Assembly: GCF_024199945.1 (NCBI RefSeq)
Contig: NZ_JANADP010000001.1
Location: forward strand, 6,820,001 to 6,884,000
DNA from: Bradyrhizobium sp. CCGUVB4N
Lineage (GTDB): Bacteria > Pseudomonadota > Alphaproteobacteria > Rhizobiales > Xanthobacteraceae
Direction of reading: 5' to 3'
Length of the DNA stretch: 64,000 bases
Shown: piece by piece, positions 31,911 through 42,260 of the stretch
How positions within the stretch are numbered: the first letter of the stretch is position 1
How the letters are laid out: every line of letters starts with the position of its first letter
Program-made: the position numbers and the translations under genes
Notes under the pieces: generated by a model
The model's input: only the letters and a program-made list of their open reading frames with translations
Told to the model about the DNA's origin: nothing
Database searches by the model: none

Positions 31911-32870
31911 TCAGCTCGTGACGCGTTCGCCGCGCCCGTAGACCAGCAGCATGAAGATGATGACGAGGCCGTAGATCACCTGGCGGCCGGCCTCGGGCAT
32001 GTCCATGATCGACAGCACACTGTTGAGCAGCACGATCAGCACGACGCCGATCAGCGTGCCCAAATAGCGGCCGCGGCCGCCGAGGATGTTGGTGCCGCCG
32101 ATCACCACCGCCGCGATCGACGGCAGCAGATAGGCATCGCCCATGCCCTGATAGGCCTTGGTGGAATAGCCGGCGAGCAGAACGCCGGCGAGTGCGGCGG
32201 CGAGACCGCAGAGGACGAAGCAGATCACGGTGATGCGGCGGGTGTCGACACCGGCGAGATATGCCGCCGCTTCCTTGTTGCCGATGGCATAGACGTAGCG
32301 GCCAAGCGTCGTGCGCTGAAGAACAATCGTGACGACCACCGACACGGCGATCCAGACGAACAAGGCGTTGGGGATGCCGAGCGTGCGGTCGCCGGCAAGC
32401 ATCCGCATCAGATCGGTGGCGGCGGTTTGCGGGGCGTAGCCGCCGGTGTGCGCCACCATCAGCCCGCGCATCACCGCGTTGACGCCGAGCGTGAAGATCA
32501 TCGAGGGCACGCGCAGATACGCAACCCCGATGCCGTTGATGAGACCGACCAGCAGCCCGACGCCGAGCCCGACCGGAATGGCGAGCGGCCCGCCGATCGA
32601 CGTCGCCATCATGGCGGCCGCGGCCAGCGTCCACGGCACCGACAGATCGATCTGCGCGATCAGGATCACCATCATCATCCCGGCGGCGACGATGCCGAGG
32701 AAGGCGCCGATCTGAAGCTGCTGCAGCAGATAGGTCGGCGACAGCAGTGGCGCGCTGCCGAAGCGGGCAAACGTATAGATCGTGCCCGCCACCAGGATGA
32801 CGAGGATGAACAGCGCCGCGATCAGGATCGGACGGTCGTCGCGCGAGAGACTGAGTGAGGCCGAACTCAT
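31911..32870 (-). CDS. Sugar ABC transporter permease, RbsC-like (second permease)
   Basis: A 319-aa polytopic permease of the RbsC/XylH family. Family marks: AAGMMMVILIAQIDLSVP, which matches the GMTLVIITGGIDLSVG motif, and AVVIGGTNILGGRGRYLGTL, the cytoplasmic EAA-like loop, and VYAIGNKEAAAYLAGV. It overlaps the first permease gene by four bases. The operon has two RbsC-type permeases, suggesting a heterodimeric channel. The ligand is unknown. Confidence 0.92.
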   Translation of the reverse strand: MSSASLSLSRDDRPILIAALFILVILVAGTIYTFARFGSAPLLSPTYLLQQLQIGAFLGIVAAGMMMVILIAQIDLSVPWTLAAAAMMATSIGGPLAIPVGLGVGLLVGLINGIGVAYLRVPSMIFTLGVNAVMRGLMVAHTGGYAPQTAATDLMRMLAGDRTLGIPNALFVWIAVSVVVTIVLQRTTLGRYVYAIGNKEAAAYLAGVDTRRITVICFVLCGLAAALAGVLLAGYSTKAYQGMGDAYLLPSIAAVVIGGTNILGGRGRYLGTLIGVVLIVLLNSVLSIMDMPEAGRQVIYGLVIIFMLLVYGRGERVTS

Positions 32871-33971
32871 CGAAACAGCTCCAGCGTATTCTTGACGCGC
32901 AGCACGCCGAGCGCGCCGATGCTGACCGCCGCCAGCAGGATCAGACCCTCGAACAGCGGTTGCAGCAGCGGCGCGATGTCGAAGATGCGGAAGAAGAACG
33001 AGATGACGCGCAGGACCATGGCGCCGAAGATCGAGCCGATCGCGCTGCCGGTCCCGCCGAGCAGCGACGTCCCACCGATCACGACGGAGGCGATGGAGTT
33101 GAGCGTATAGGCGCCGGCCTGCGGGATGTCGGCATTGCCCGAGGAGGTCTGGATGGCAAGAAAAAGTCCGCCACAGCCGGCGAAGAAGCCGGCGAGCGTG
33201 AAGGCTGCGATCTTGGCGCGATCGATCGGCAGGCCGGACATGTAGGCGGCGCCCTCGGCCGAGCCGACCGCATAGACGGCGCGGCCCAGCACGGAGCGGC
33301 GGAACGGCACCCAGACCAGCAGCGCGATCAGGGCGAGCAGCACGAACGGCACCGGGATCCAGGCCACCGGCGCAAACCAGGGCGCCGCGCCATCATCGAA
33401 GATATGGACGGTCGCGGCAAAATCCCCGAGCGAATTGGTCAGCGCCCAGTTGAGATCCTCGTCGATCTTGCCGCCCGGCGTCGGCCGCAGGAACAGCGCA
33501 ATGCCGATATAGACCGCGCCGGTCGCGAGCGTCGCGATGATCGGCTGGATGCGCCCATAGACGACGACGCAGCCATTGATGAAGCCGGCCAGCGCGCCGG
33601 TCGCAAGACACACGACGATGCCGAGCAGGATGCCACCGACACCGCCGGGAAAGGTGCCGAGGCCGAGATGCAGGCCGAAGATGTCGAGATGCAGCGGCGT
33701 GCCGCCGGCCGCCCCCGTGAGCAGATAGCTGGCGAAACATCCGACCATGGTCATGACGGCGCCGACGGAAAGGTCCAGCCCCGATGCCAGCACCGGCACG
33801 GTCTGGGCCATCGCCAGCATGGCAAGCGCGAAGATCTCGTCGCCGTTCTGCACCAGAACCGCCGACGAGAAGCCCTTGGGGTGGGCGAGGTTGTAGAGCA
33901 GATAAAGAATCGAGAACAACAGGACGGCGGTAACGATGCCGATGTTCTGACGAACCCTGATGGCGATATCG

Positions 33972-33979
<8 letters not shown>
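32867..33979 (-). CDS. Sugar ABC transporter permease, RbsC-like (first permease)
   Basis: A 370-aa polytopic permease of the RbsC/XylH family, longer than its partner. Marks: MAQTVPVLASGLDLSVGAVM, IATLATGAVYIGIALFLRPTPGG, VYAVGSAEGAAYMSGLPI and ASVVIGGTSLLGGTGSAIGS. The extra length is an insert of about 50 residues around AAPWFAPVAWIPVPFVLLAL, a periplasmic loop and helix region. The gene overlaps the ATPase by eight bases and the next permease by four. Confidence 0.92.
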
Positions 33980-35519
<1,540 letters not shown>

Positions 35520-35592
35520 GGCGGGCTCTGGCGGGCTCACGCAGCGGCGGCCCGGCAACAGCCGGGCCGCAACCAGGACATCTCCAGCAGGC

Positions 35593-36723
35593 TCACTGGG
35601 TGTTCTTCTCGCTCTGCGACATGATCTCCGGCGCCGTGAAGTTGACGCCGCAGGGCGCGAACTGGTTCGGCGCGAAGAAGTTTGCGTTGAGGTCCGGCCA
35701 GAAATTGGTGCCGGGCTTCAGGTCCTTGTAGGTCGCGACCGGGATCGGGATCGAGATCAGCTGCGGCATCACATTGCCCTGCAGCGCGGAGATCGCCGCC
35801 TTGGTGGCGATGGCGACCAGCGCCGGAGACTGGCCATAGGACATGCCCTTGAACCCGTCCTTGGCGTGATCGGCGATCTGCTTGCGGTACTCGTTCTCGC
35901 CCTCACCCGACATCGGGACGAAGGGATGCTTCGCCGCCATCATCGCCTGCACGGTGCCGTCGGAGCCGCCTTGCGTGAACACGCCGTCGAAATGGCCGTG
36001 CACCGCGAGTGCGTCCGCCGTCACCTTCTGCGAGGTGCCGGTATCCCAATTGCCGACCACTTCGGTGATCTTGAAGCTGTTGCCCGGCGCTTCCATGACC
36101 TCGCGGAAGCCGAGATGGCGGTCACGGTCGACCGAATTGCCCGGCAGGCCGCGGACTTCGAGTATGTCGCCCGCCTTCTTGCCGCTCTCGTCGATCAGCC
36201 ACTTCGCCGACATGCGGCCCATTTCCTTCTGGTCCTCGTTGACCATCATCACCTTGTCGGTGTCCAGGACGTTGTCGAAGGGGACCACGACCACGTTGTT
36301 CTTGTCGGCAAGACGGATAATGCGGTCGAAGCCATCGGGAGCCACTGCGATGGTGACGATGGCGTCAAAACCCTGATTGATGAAGTCCTCCATCGCGCCG
36401 AGTTGCGCTGCAACATCGGTGCCGGTCGAGACGACCTTGAACTCCTTGATGTTCTCCTTGATGCCCGCCTGCGAGGCGAAGGCCTTTGCGGTCTTCACCA
36501 TCTGGATGCGCCAGGTGTTGCCGACGAAGCCGTTGACGAGCGCGATCTTGTAGGGACCTGGCTTCTTGTCCCATTGGAAAAACTTGGTTTGGGCAGACCA
36601 GGGCTTGAAGCAACCCGGATCGGCGCCCGGACCGGACACCACTTTCGGCCCTGCCAAGGCACTGATCGGGGACAGCAGCAGGCCAACGCAAGCGAGCCCC
36701 GCAAAACGAAGCGTCCACACCAT
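35593..36723 (-). CDS. Periplasmic sugar-binding protein, family 2 (RbsB-like)
   Basis: A 376-aa periplasmic binding protein that opens the sugar ABC operon. Signal peptide: FAGLACVGLLLSPISALAGP. The mature N-terminus has an extra section with CFKPWSAQTKFFQWDKKPGP before the type I fold, then YKIALVNGFVGNTWRIQM, DFINQGFDAIVTIAVAPDGF and VVVPFDNVLDTDKVMMVNED. AGGAGA precedes the ATG. The extended N-terminus and the late MSYGQSPALVAIATKAAISA make it different from RbsB/XylF; I cannot name the sugar. The nearby Gfo/Idh/MocA gene may use the imported sugar. Confidence 0.9.
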   Translation of the reverse strand: MVWTLRFAGLACVGLLLSPISALAGPKVVSGPGADPGCFKPWSAQTKFFQWDKKPGPYKIALVNGFVGNTWRIQMVKTAKAFASQAGIKENIKEFKVVSTGTDVAAQLGAMEDFINQGFDAIVTIAVAPDGFDRIIRLADKNNVVVVPFDNVLDTDKVMMVNEDQKEMGRMSAKWLIDESGKKAGDILEVRGLPGNSVDRDRHLGFREVMEAPGNSFKITEVVGNWDTGTSQKVTADALAVHGHFDGVFTQGGSDGTVQAMMAAKHPFVPMSGEGENEYRKQIADHAKDGFKGMSYGQSPALVAIATKAAISALQGNVMPQLISIPIPVATYKDLKPGTNFWPDLNANFFAPNQFAPCGVNFTAPEIMSQSEKNTQ

Positions 36724-37176
36724 GTCTCTTCTCCTGAGCTTTTGTTTCCACCCTTAACGCGGCGCAATGGCCAAGCCGGGAATTGGGCTTCCCGTGCAAT
36801 TTGCGCCGCTAGGATGGCACGCAACCTCCGATGCGCACAAGCCGAATGGCTGCCGCCAGTCAGGCCTGCGGCGAAAGCGCGGGAACGAAACCATCACAAT
36901 TGCGGGAGACGATGAAGTGCCGGGCGACGCTGAAAGCACACGCACGACAAGCGGATGTTGGCGTCCGGCCTGATGCAGCGCAATCGAATGATTGCGAACC
37001 AAAGCACGGCGCAGCGCAAAAAGAATGATACTCAGGGAAAAATGCCGTCGCGATTATGGTCGGCTGCGCGTCCGAATTGCCTGGTGCGGCGCATGTTGAC
37101 TTTCATGCATGCCCTTCAAATACTCGCGGAAAAATAGACAGCCAGTCGCAAACGACTGACCGGAGGGAGGGATAGG
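36724..37176. other. 453-bp intergenic control region between divergent transport genes
   Basis: Apart from the promoter candidate at 37096, I see no gene. It includes the start-proximal regions of two divergent binding-protein genes. A stretch near 36811, TGGCACGCAAC, looks superficially like a -24 element but lacks a matching -12. Confidence 0.5.
37096..37124 (+). promoter_or_regulatory. Sigma-70-like promoter candidate
   Basis: TTGACT and AATACT are 17 bp apart, with the -10 box about 50 bp ahead of the binding-protein start. The -35 matches five of six consensus bases and the -10 four of six. It overlaps the short palindrome ATGCAT within the spacer. Confidence 0.5.
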
Positions 37177-38487
37177 ATGCCGACTTCACGCAGGCAGCTG
37201 CTGAAGGGTACGGCGGCTGCCGCCGCCACACTCAGCCTCGATTGGACCCGGGCCCAGGCGCAAGCCGAGAATTTGCGCATTGGCCTGATCTACGATCTCA
37301 CCGGACCATTCGCCGCGGGCGGCTCGGTCGCCTCCTCGGTCGGCGCGCAGATCGCCATCGATCTCGTCAACGAGAAGGGCGGCATCGGCGGCAAGACCAA
37401 GATCGTGCCCGTCCCCGCCGATTCCCAAAGCAAGGCCGATGTCGCCATCAACGAGGCCGAGCGCCTGATCAGCCAGGAAAAGATCGACATCATCAACGGC
37501 GTCTATTCCAGCGCGCATGCCGTGCCGATGGCGGCGAAGGTCGAACAGCAGAAGAAGATCCTCTGGATCACGACCGCGGTCTCGACCGCCGTGTTCAAGG
37601 ATAAGAACCTGCAATATGTGTTTCGCGCGCAGATTCACTCCGACCAGTACGGCCAGGCGTTTGCGGGATTTCTCGCCGAGCACGCCAAGGGCAAGCTCGG
37701 CATGGAGCCGAAGGACGTCAAGGTCGCGCTGATCCACGAGGACGGTCCCTATGGCGTCGGCGTCGCCGCGGCTGACGAGGCCTATGCCAAGGAGGCCGGC
37801 ATCCAGGTGGTGCTGCGCGAGGGCTATTCGGCCTCGGCGCCCGATCTCTCCGTGCTCGTGACCAAGCTCAAGCGCGCCAAGGTCGACGTGATCTCGCACG
37901 CCGGCTACAACCCCGACATCACCCTGTTTCTGCGCCAGGCGCGCGAGAGCGGCCTCCGCTTCAAGATGCTGTTCGGCGCCGGCGCCGGCTACAGCCAGCT
38001 CGACAAGCTGCGCACGACCTTCGGCGCCGACATCGACAATTTCTGCAACATCGATCCGGTGCCGGCGCAGCTGCTCGATCCGTCGAAGCTCGCACCCGGC
38101 ATGGGTGATCTGATCAAGACCATGGTGACGCGCTACCAGGCCAAGACCGGGGCCACCGACGTGCCGCCGCACTGCTCGATGGGTTTCAATCAGACCTGGG
38201 TGCTGCTCAACAACGTGCTGCCGGTGGCGAAGGAAAAGTACGGCAGCTTCGAGCCGGAGGCCATCCGCAAGGCCGCGCTCGATGTCGACATCCCACCCGG
38301 CGGCACCATCCAGGGCTACGGCGTGAAATTCTTCCCGCCGGGCACGCCGCTCTCGGGCCAGAACGAACGTTCGACGCCGGTGGTGATGCAGAACGCCGGC
38401 GAGCACATCTCCGTGGTGTGGCCGACCAACATCCGCACCCAGGATCCCGTGTTTCCGCTGCCGAAGGGCTCGACCTACGGGACGTAG
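37177..38487 (+). CDS. Tat-exported ABC substrate-binding protein, branched-chain amino acid type, orphan
   Basis: A 436-aa periplasmic binding protein of the type I Leu/Ile/Val fold with a twin-arginine signal (SRRQLLKGTAAAAATLSLDW). The mature sequence has LRIGLIYDLTGPFAAGGSVA, IDLVNEKGGIGGKTKIV and VALIHEDGPYGVGVAAADEA. The ribosome site is GGAGGGAGG. No permease or ATPase follows, so it must use a remote transporter or act as a sensor component. The ligand is unknown. A promoter-like element lies 50 bp upstream. Confidence 0.88.
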   Translation: MPTSRRQLLKGTAAAAATLSLDWTRAQAQAENLRIGLIYDLTGPFAAGGSVASSVGAQIAIDLVNEKGGIGGKTKIVPVPADSQSKADVAINEAERLISQEKIDIINGVYSSAHAVPMAAKVEQQKKILWITTAVSTAVFKDKNLQYVFRAQIHSDQYGQAFAGFLAEHAKGKLGMEPKDVKVALIHEDGPYGVGVAAADEAYAKEAGIQVVLREGYSASAPDLSVLVTKLKRAKVDVISHAGYNPDITLFLRQARESGLRFKMLFGAGAGYSQLDKLRTTFGADIDNFCNIDPVPAQLLDPSKLAPGMGDLIKTMVTRYQAKTGATDVPPHCSMGFNQTWVLLNNVLPVAKEKYGSFEPEAIRKAALDVDIPPGGTIQGYGVKFFPPGTPLSGQNERSTPVVMQNAGEHISVVWPTNIRTQDPVFPLPKGSTYGT

Positions 38488-39060
38488 AGCTACAACTCGC
38501 GCTGGATCGCTTCCGGCCTCCCCCTTCCAGGCCGAGCAATCGCACATGGCCCTTTGGAAAGAACTGGGCACGCGCCTCGCCCTTCGAGACGACCGCTCCG
38601 CGGTCTCCTCAGGGTGAGGCTAATCGGCACCCGAGCCCTCCCAGACAGTTGCCGCACTCTCCGTCCTCATCCTGAGGAGCCCGCCCAAAGCGGGCGTCTC
38701 GAAGGATGACCGCAGGGAAATCACTCTCACATGCGATAGCCCTGCCCTCCAGGGAACGATAGAGAGCGCGCTCCGCGCTCATGCCGTTGTAGCCGGCGCT
38801 GTCTGCATCCAAAGGTCATTGCTTTCGCGCTGTAGTTGGATTTTCGACCGCCGGGGCAACCGCACAGGTTGTGAAACGAAGTCTTATTGAAACAAAAATC
38901 TTCTAGAATGTGATCTGGATAATTAGTGCTGCTTCATTTCCTACGTACAAGCAGATCAGCCAGTCGCCTCAGGTTGGCTTAACCGGCAACACTGGCTTTC
39001 GAAGCCGTCCAGCGCGGATCAGACGGTCTCAGATCGTGAATTCCAGCGATGGGGGTGACC
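38488..39060. other. 573-bp intergenic region with one palindromic repeat
   Basis: The left part holds the palindromic repeat at 38581. The remaining 350 bp are less G/C-rich (TTGAAACAAAAATCTTCTAG near 38885) and have no gene that I can support. Confidence 0.5.
38581..38705. repeat. Long inverted intergenic repeat
   Basis: CCTTCGAGACG (38581-38591) is matched by CGTCTCGAAGG (38695-38705), and the inner arms CTCCTCAGGGTGAGG and CCTCATCCTGAGGAG are also complementary with small mismatches. This combination of CGAGACG arms and CCTGAGGAG is a common Bradyrhizobium intergenic repeat. Confidence 0.85.
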
Positions 39061-39240
39061 ATGCCCGCCATATTCGAATTGCTCTACAAGGAGTATTGCC
39101 GCGCGCGCCTTGCAGAGATGCGCAAGCAGCTTCTGCTCACGCGCAAACATCCAAAACAATTTCTGCCGGACGACGAACCCACCGATCCCGATGGGATAGA
39201 CCCGCAACACGACGCCGACTTGAAGCGGGCGAGGGAATAA
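39061..39240 (+). CDS. Small hypothetical protein (59 aa)
   Basis: MPAIFELLYKEYCRARLAEM begins a 59-aa acidic/basic protein; the second half is charged (DDEPTDPDGIDPQHDADLKR). GGGGGTG precedes this ATG; a second ATG four codons earlier overlaps that site. I do not recognise the family. It could be a helical regulatory peptide. Support comes from the ribosome site and codon bias. Confidence 0.5.
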   Translation: MPAIFELLYKEYCRARLAEMRKQLLLTRKHPKQFLPDDEPTDPDGIDPQHDADLKRARE

Positions 39241-39292
39241 TCACGCCACGGCACCGGTATCTTGGAAAGCAGCACATTTCCAGGAGGCAACA

Positions 39293-39379
39293 TTGAATAC
39301 GCCCGAATTCTATACTGCGTCGATTGCCTGCCTCTCCTGCCTGACCATTGCCGTGATGATGGTTGTCGGAGCCTGGTAG
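39293..39379 (+). CDS. Tiny single-pass membrane protein (28 aa)
   Basis: A TTG start five bases after AGGAGG opens a 28-residue reading frame, with SIACLSCLTIAVMMVVGAW as a transmembrane helix that ends in Trp at the stop. The strong ribosome site and pure membrane-helix composition are the evidence. Its function is unknown. It is 52 bp after the preceding small gene and might be co-transcribed. Confidence 0.5.
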   Translation: MNTPEFYTASIACLSCLTIAVMMVVGAW

Positions 39380-39416
39380 GTGGAAAGATCGATGGCGGCG
39401 AACGCGCGGCGGCGTC

Positions 39417-40586
39417 CTACAGCACCACGCGCCGTCCCTCTTCCGCCGCCCAATAGCCGGCATAGTTCACCTTGATCGTCTCATAGGCCAGCGCGAGATC
39501 CGACAGCGGCTGCCGTCCCGTGGCCGCGCATTCCATGAAATCCTGGATCTCCTGGAGATAGCCGCGCGTCCATTCCTCCTCGAGGCAGACATATTGCCAG
39601 CCGGTTTTGCGGTCGACCTTCTCGGTGATGTAGACCGAAGCGAGCTTCTCCTCGGAGGTCTGGTAGCTCATCAAATGATTGTTCGGGGTGATGTTGGCGA
39701 ACAGCGAGCCCCCGCTGGTGTAGGTCTCGATCAGGTTGCGCACGCCGCCCATGATCATGTCGCCGGAGAACACCGTGGCCTTGGTGCCGTCGGAGAAAGT
39801 CGCCGTCAGCGTGCCCCAATCCTCGACATCGACCGGATTGGCCTTGATGTAGGTTCGCTCCTCCGGCCTCAGCGCGGCCGTGACATTGCCGACATCGCCA
39901 GTGACGCTGGCGACCTTGATGGTCTCGCCGCGCGCCTTCGCCTCGACCTGCTTGAGATAGAGCACGGCCGAGAGCGGATGGCAGCCCATCCGGATCAGCG
40001 AGCCGCCACCGGTCATCGCCCATTGCGCGGCGTGCGCCGCGTGCGAGCCGGAATGGCTCTCCTCGCCCTTCATGAACAGTATCTTGTCTTTGGTCGCCTT
40101 GAGGATCTCCGCGGTCTTGGTCACGGCCGGCGCGTAGATCCAGTCCTCGGCATACATGAACAGCTTTCCGGTGCGCTCGATTGCGGCACGCGTTGCGTCC
40201 ATCTCCTTCAGGAGGCGCTCATACATCAGTGCCTTCGGCACATGTTTGCCGATCGGCTGCTTGTCGCCGTCACGGCCGAAATAGCCGGCAAACGGCTTTT
40301 CGCAGATGACGTGCTTGCCCGCCTGCATGGCTCCGACGATCATCTCGGCATGGAGATTGGGCGGCGTGCAGATGTCGATCACATCGAGCGCGCGGTCCGC
40401 GATCAATTCCGCAAAGCTGCGATAGACCCGCGGGATGTTATGACGGGCGGCAAATTCGACGACATGATCGCCGCGTGCGGCGACCGCCGCAACCTCGACA
40501 TCCACGCCGTAGACGCGCCGGAACGCATACATATGCAGCTCCGACACGAAGCCGCAGCCGACGAGTCCAACCTTAATTCCGGCCAT
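39417..40586 (-). CDS. Gfo/Idh/MocA family oxidoreductase
   Basis: A 389-aa NAD(P)-dependent dehydrogenase. It has IKVGLVGCGFVSELHMYAFR (Rossmann fold), KHVICEKPFAGYFG with the EKP motif, and GGGSLIRMGCHPLSAVLYL where the family has the catalytic Asp/His region. AAGGGGGG precedes the ATG at 40586; the 54 upstream codons in frame do not look like this family. The insert FGRDGDKQPIGKHVPKALMY after EKP is unusual. The neighbouring RbsABC-like importer suggests a sugar or polyol substrate. Confidence 0.88.
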   Translation of the reverse strand: MAGIKVGLVGCGFVSELHMYAFRRVYGVDVEVAAVAARGDHVVEFAARHNIPRVYRSFAELIADRALDVIDICTPPNLHAEMIVGAMQAGKHVICEKPFAGYFGRDGDKQPIGKHVPKALMYERLLKEMDATRAAIERTGKLFMYAEDWIYAPAVTKTAEILKATKDKILFMKGEESHSGSHAAHAAQWAMTGGGSLIRMGCHPLSAVLYLKQVEAKARGETIKVASVTGDVGNVTAALRPEERTYIKANPVDVEDWGTLTATFSDGTKATVFSGDMIMGGVRNLIETYTSGGSLFANITPNNHLMSYQTSEEKLASVYITEKVDRKTGWQYVCLEEEWTRGYLQEIQDFMECAATGRQPLSDLALAYETIKVNYAGYWAAEEGRRVVL

Positions 40587-40630
40587 AGCACCCCCCTTGC
40601 TTTGGGCGGCACTATAGCGAGATGGCAGAG

Positions 40631-40945
40631 CTATTCCACCGAGACCCGCACCACGCCTGCGCTCATCATGCCGAGCGCGCGGGCGGCGGGCACCGAGAGA
40701 TCGACGATGCGGCCGCGGATGAACGGGCCGCGATCGTTGACGCGGCATTGGATGGTGCGGCCGCTATAGGACACCTTGAGCACGCTGCCGAACGGACGCG
40801 TCCGGTGCGCGCAGGTCAGCTCGCCGCCTCTCCCGGCTTTCCCGTATCCATAATAAGAGGCAAGTCCGCTTTCGGCATGGGCGACGGAAAATGCAGAAAG
40901 CGAAAAACTGATCAGGCAAAACAATAGCGTCGGCTGCGCTCGCAC
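40631..40945 (-). CDS. Short RlpA-like DPBB-domain protein (exported)
   Basis: A 104-aa exported protein with a Sec signal (LLFCLISFSLSAFSVAHAES) and a single double-psi beta-barrel domain of the RlpA/expansin-like type. The catalytic pattern is present: GLASYYGYGKAGRGGELTC and CRVNDRGPFIRGRIVDLSVP, with the conserved Asp. No SPOR domain is present. RlpA family enzymes cleave bare glycan strands of peptidoglycan. It lies 44 bp from the dehydrogenase in the same direction. A longer lipoprotein relative is at 60946. Confidence 0.85.
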   Translation of the reverse strand: MRAQPTLLFCLISFSLSAFSVAHAESGLASYYGYGKAGRGGELTCAHRTRPFGSVLKVSYSGRTIQCRVNDRGPFIRGRIVDLSVPAARALGMMSAGVVRVSVE

Positions 40946-41048
40946 GGCACCGCTCCCGGTTTACCCTGCCACGCGCTGCAACGTCGTCCGGTTCCATTTG
41001 GTTCCGGGAACACTGCCGGGCATCGCCCGGCAGTGCCATCACACATTG

Positions 41049-41894
41049 TTACTGTTTATGAAAGACCAGCGTACGCACCTCGATGCTCTCGCGCGGCGCG
41101 GCGTCGGCCGGCGTGGTCGGATCGATAAAGGCGGTATGCGGCCCGAAACGGGTGCGGCCGTCGGTCGCCGAGTCATAGCATTTGAGCAGCAGCGCCTCGT
41201 CCGCTGTCATCTCCGGGAAATAGAACCAGCGGTGGTTCGGATTGTATTTCACCGAATAGGTTTCGCCGCGGCGATTGGGATAGATCAGGTCGGACGCGAC
41301 GAGATCCTCGGGAGAGACCGTGGTGCCATCGACCATCGCGAGCGGTGAATCGCGTAAAGGTCCCCGGATCGGCCGCCAGAGGTTGATCACCTGGACACGC
41401 CCCTTGAGCAGTTCCTCGGCTTCGTCAGGCAGATGCTCGCGCACACGGTTGGCACCGGAGACGTCGGTCTGGTCGACATGCACGCGCGTCGCGGGCTGGC
41501 GCGGGCCGCCGTCGCGAATATCAGGAGCACCCTCGACGCGCCTGCGCACGGTGTGGTCGAAGATGACGACGCGGTCGGCTTTCAGCGTCGCGCGCAGAAA
41601 GGCCTCGACAGCAGGATAGTAGACAGCGCGGATTTCCTCGTCGTTGTAAAAGTCCTTGACCTGGTTCGGATGGCGCACCAGCGCAAAGCCCTCGCGATCG
41701 AGCGAGAAATTGTCGGCGATCAGGCGCGCATCGAAGATCGGCACCTGGTGCGGCTCGGGCAACGACGTGCTTTTCGGCTCGCCCGGCGGTGGATCGAAGG
41801 CGTAAGTGCGTGGCTTGCCGGAGACCGGCGCGAGATAGTTGAGTTCGGCGGTGACGAAGGGAAGCGATTCGATTTTTGTTTCTTGCAGGCCCAT
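41049..41894 (-). CDS. CmcJ/NvfI-like oxidoreductase family protein
   Basis: A 281-aa protein with the CmcJ/NvfI (AsaB) family pattern: FDHTVRRR, then ATRVHVDQTDVSG and VQVINLWRPIRGPLRDSPLA, followed by SVKYNPNHRWFYFPEM and LLLKCYDSATDGRTRFGPHT. Start 41894 has GGGAG seven bases ahead; 54 upstream codons are not part of the family. CmcJ works with CmcI in cephamycin 7-alpha-methoxylation, and other members act in fungal and bacterial secondary metabolism. The family is common in bacteria but its role outside those clusters is unknown. It stands alone. Confidence 0.87.
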   Translation of the reverse strand: MGLQETKIESLPFVTAELNYLAPVSGKPRTYAFDPPPGEPKSTSLPEPHQVPIFDARLIADNFSLDREGFALVRHPNQVKDFYNDEEIRAVYYPAVEAFLRATLKADRVVIFDHTVRRRVEGAPDIRDGGPRQPATRVHVDQTDVSGANRVREHLPDEAEELLKGRVQVINLWRPIRGPLRDSPLAMVDGTTVSPEDLVASDLIYPNRRGETYSVKYNPNHRWFYFPEMTADEALLLKCYDSATDGRTRFGPHTAFIDPTTPADAAPRESIEVRTLVFHKQ

Positions 41895-42079
41895 GGCCGG
41901 TCTCCCGATGTGGTCGTCCGGTTGATTTTTGACGGAGTCGAGCGTGGCGCAAGAGTGAGGATGCAAATAGCAATGCGGGCCTTGTTCTCGACGTGAAATG
42001 CAGAAGGAACGTGTCGAGGAAGGCGACTGAGTTGGAATGCGTTCTATCCGGTTCACGGATGCTTGAGAGCCTTGTGAGA

Positions 42080-42247
42080 TCTCGTGCCCCGGACGCAGCG
42101 CATCACTATAAGCGCGTTTACGCGCGTCTTCGACGCGCTATGGGTGCGCTGCTGAGCCGGGGCCGATGTTGTGAGGGAATTTTGCGCCGCATGGGTCCCG
42201 GCTCTGCGCAGCAGCGTTTCACGCTGCAGCGCGTCCGGGACACGAGA
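42080..42247. repeat. Long palindromic intergenic repeat
   Basis: TCTCGTGCCCCGGACGCAGC on the left is matched, with few mismatches, by GCGTCCGGGACACGAGA on the right. A nested palindrome AGCGCGT...ACGCGCT lies near 42110. It fills most of the 366-bp gap between two leftward genes. This CGGACGC/GCGTCCGG element is a familiar Bradyrhizobium repeat. Confidence 0.85.
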
Positions 42248-42260
42248 ACAAGCCGAGTGG

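Noticed and set aside
36811..36840. TGGCAC-like element that could be a second sigma-54 promoter
   Set aside because: No GC-containing -12 element at the right distance.
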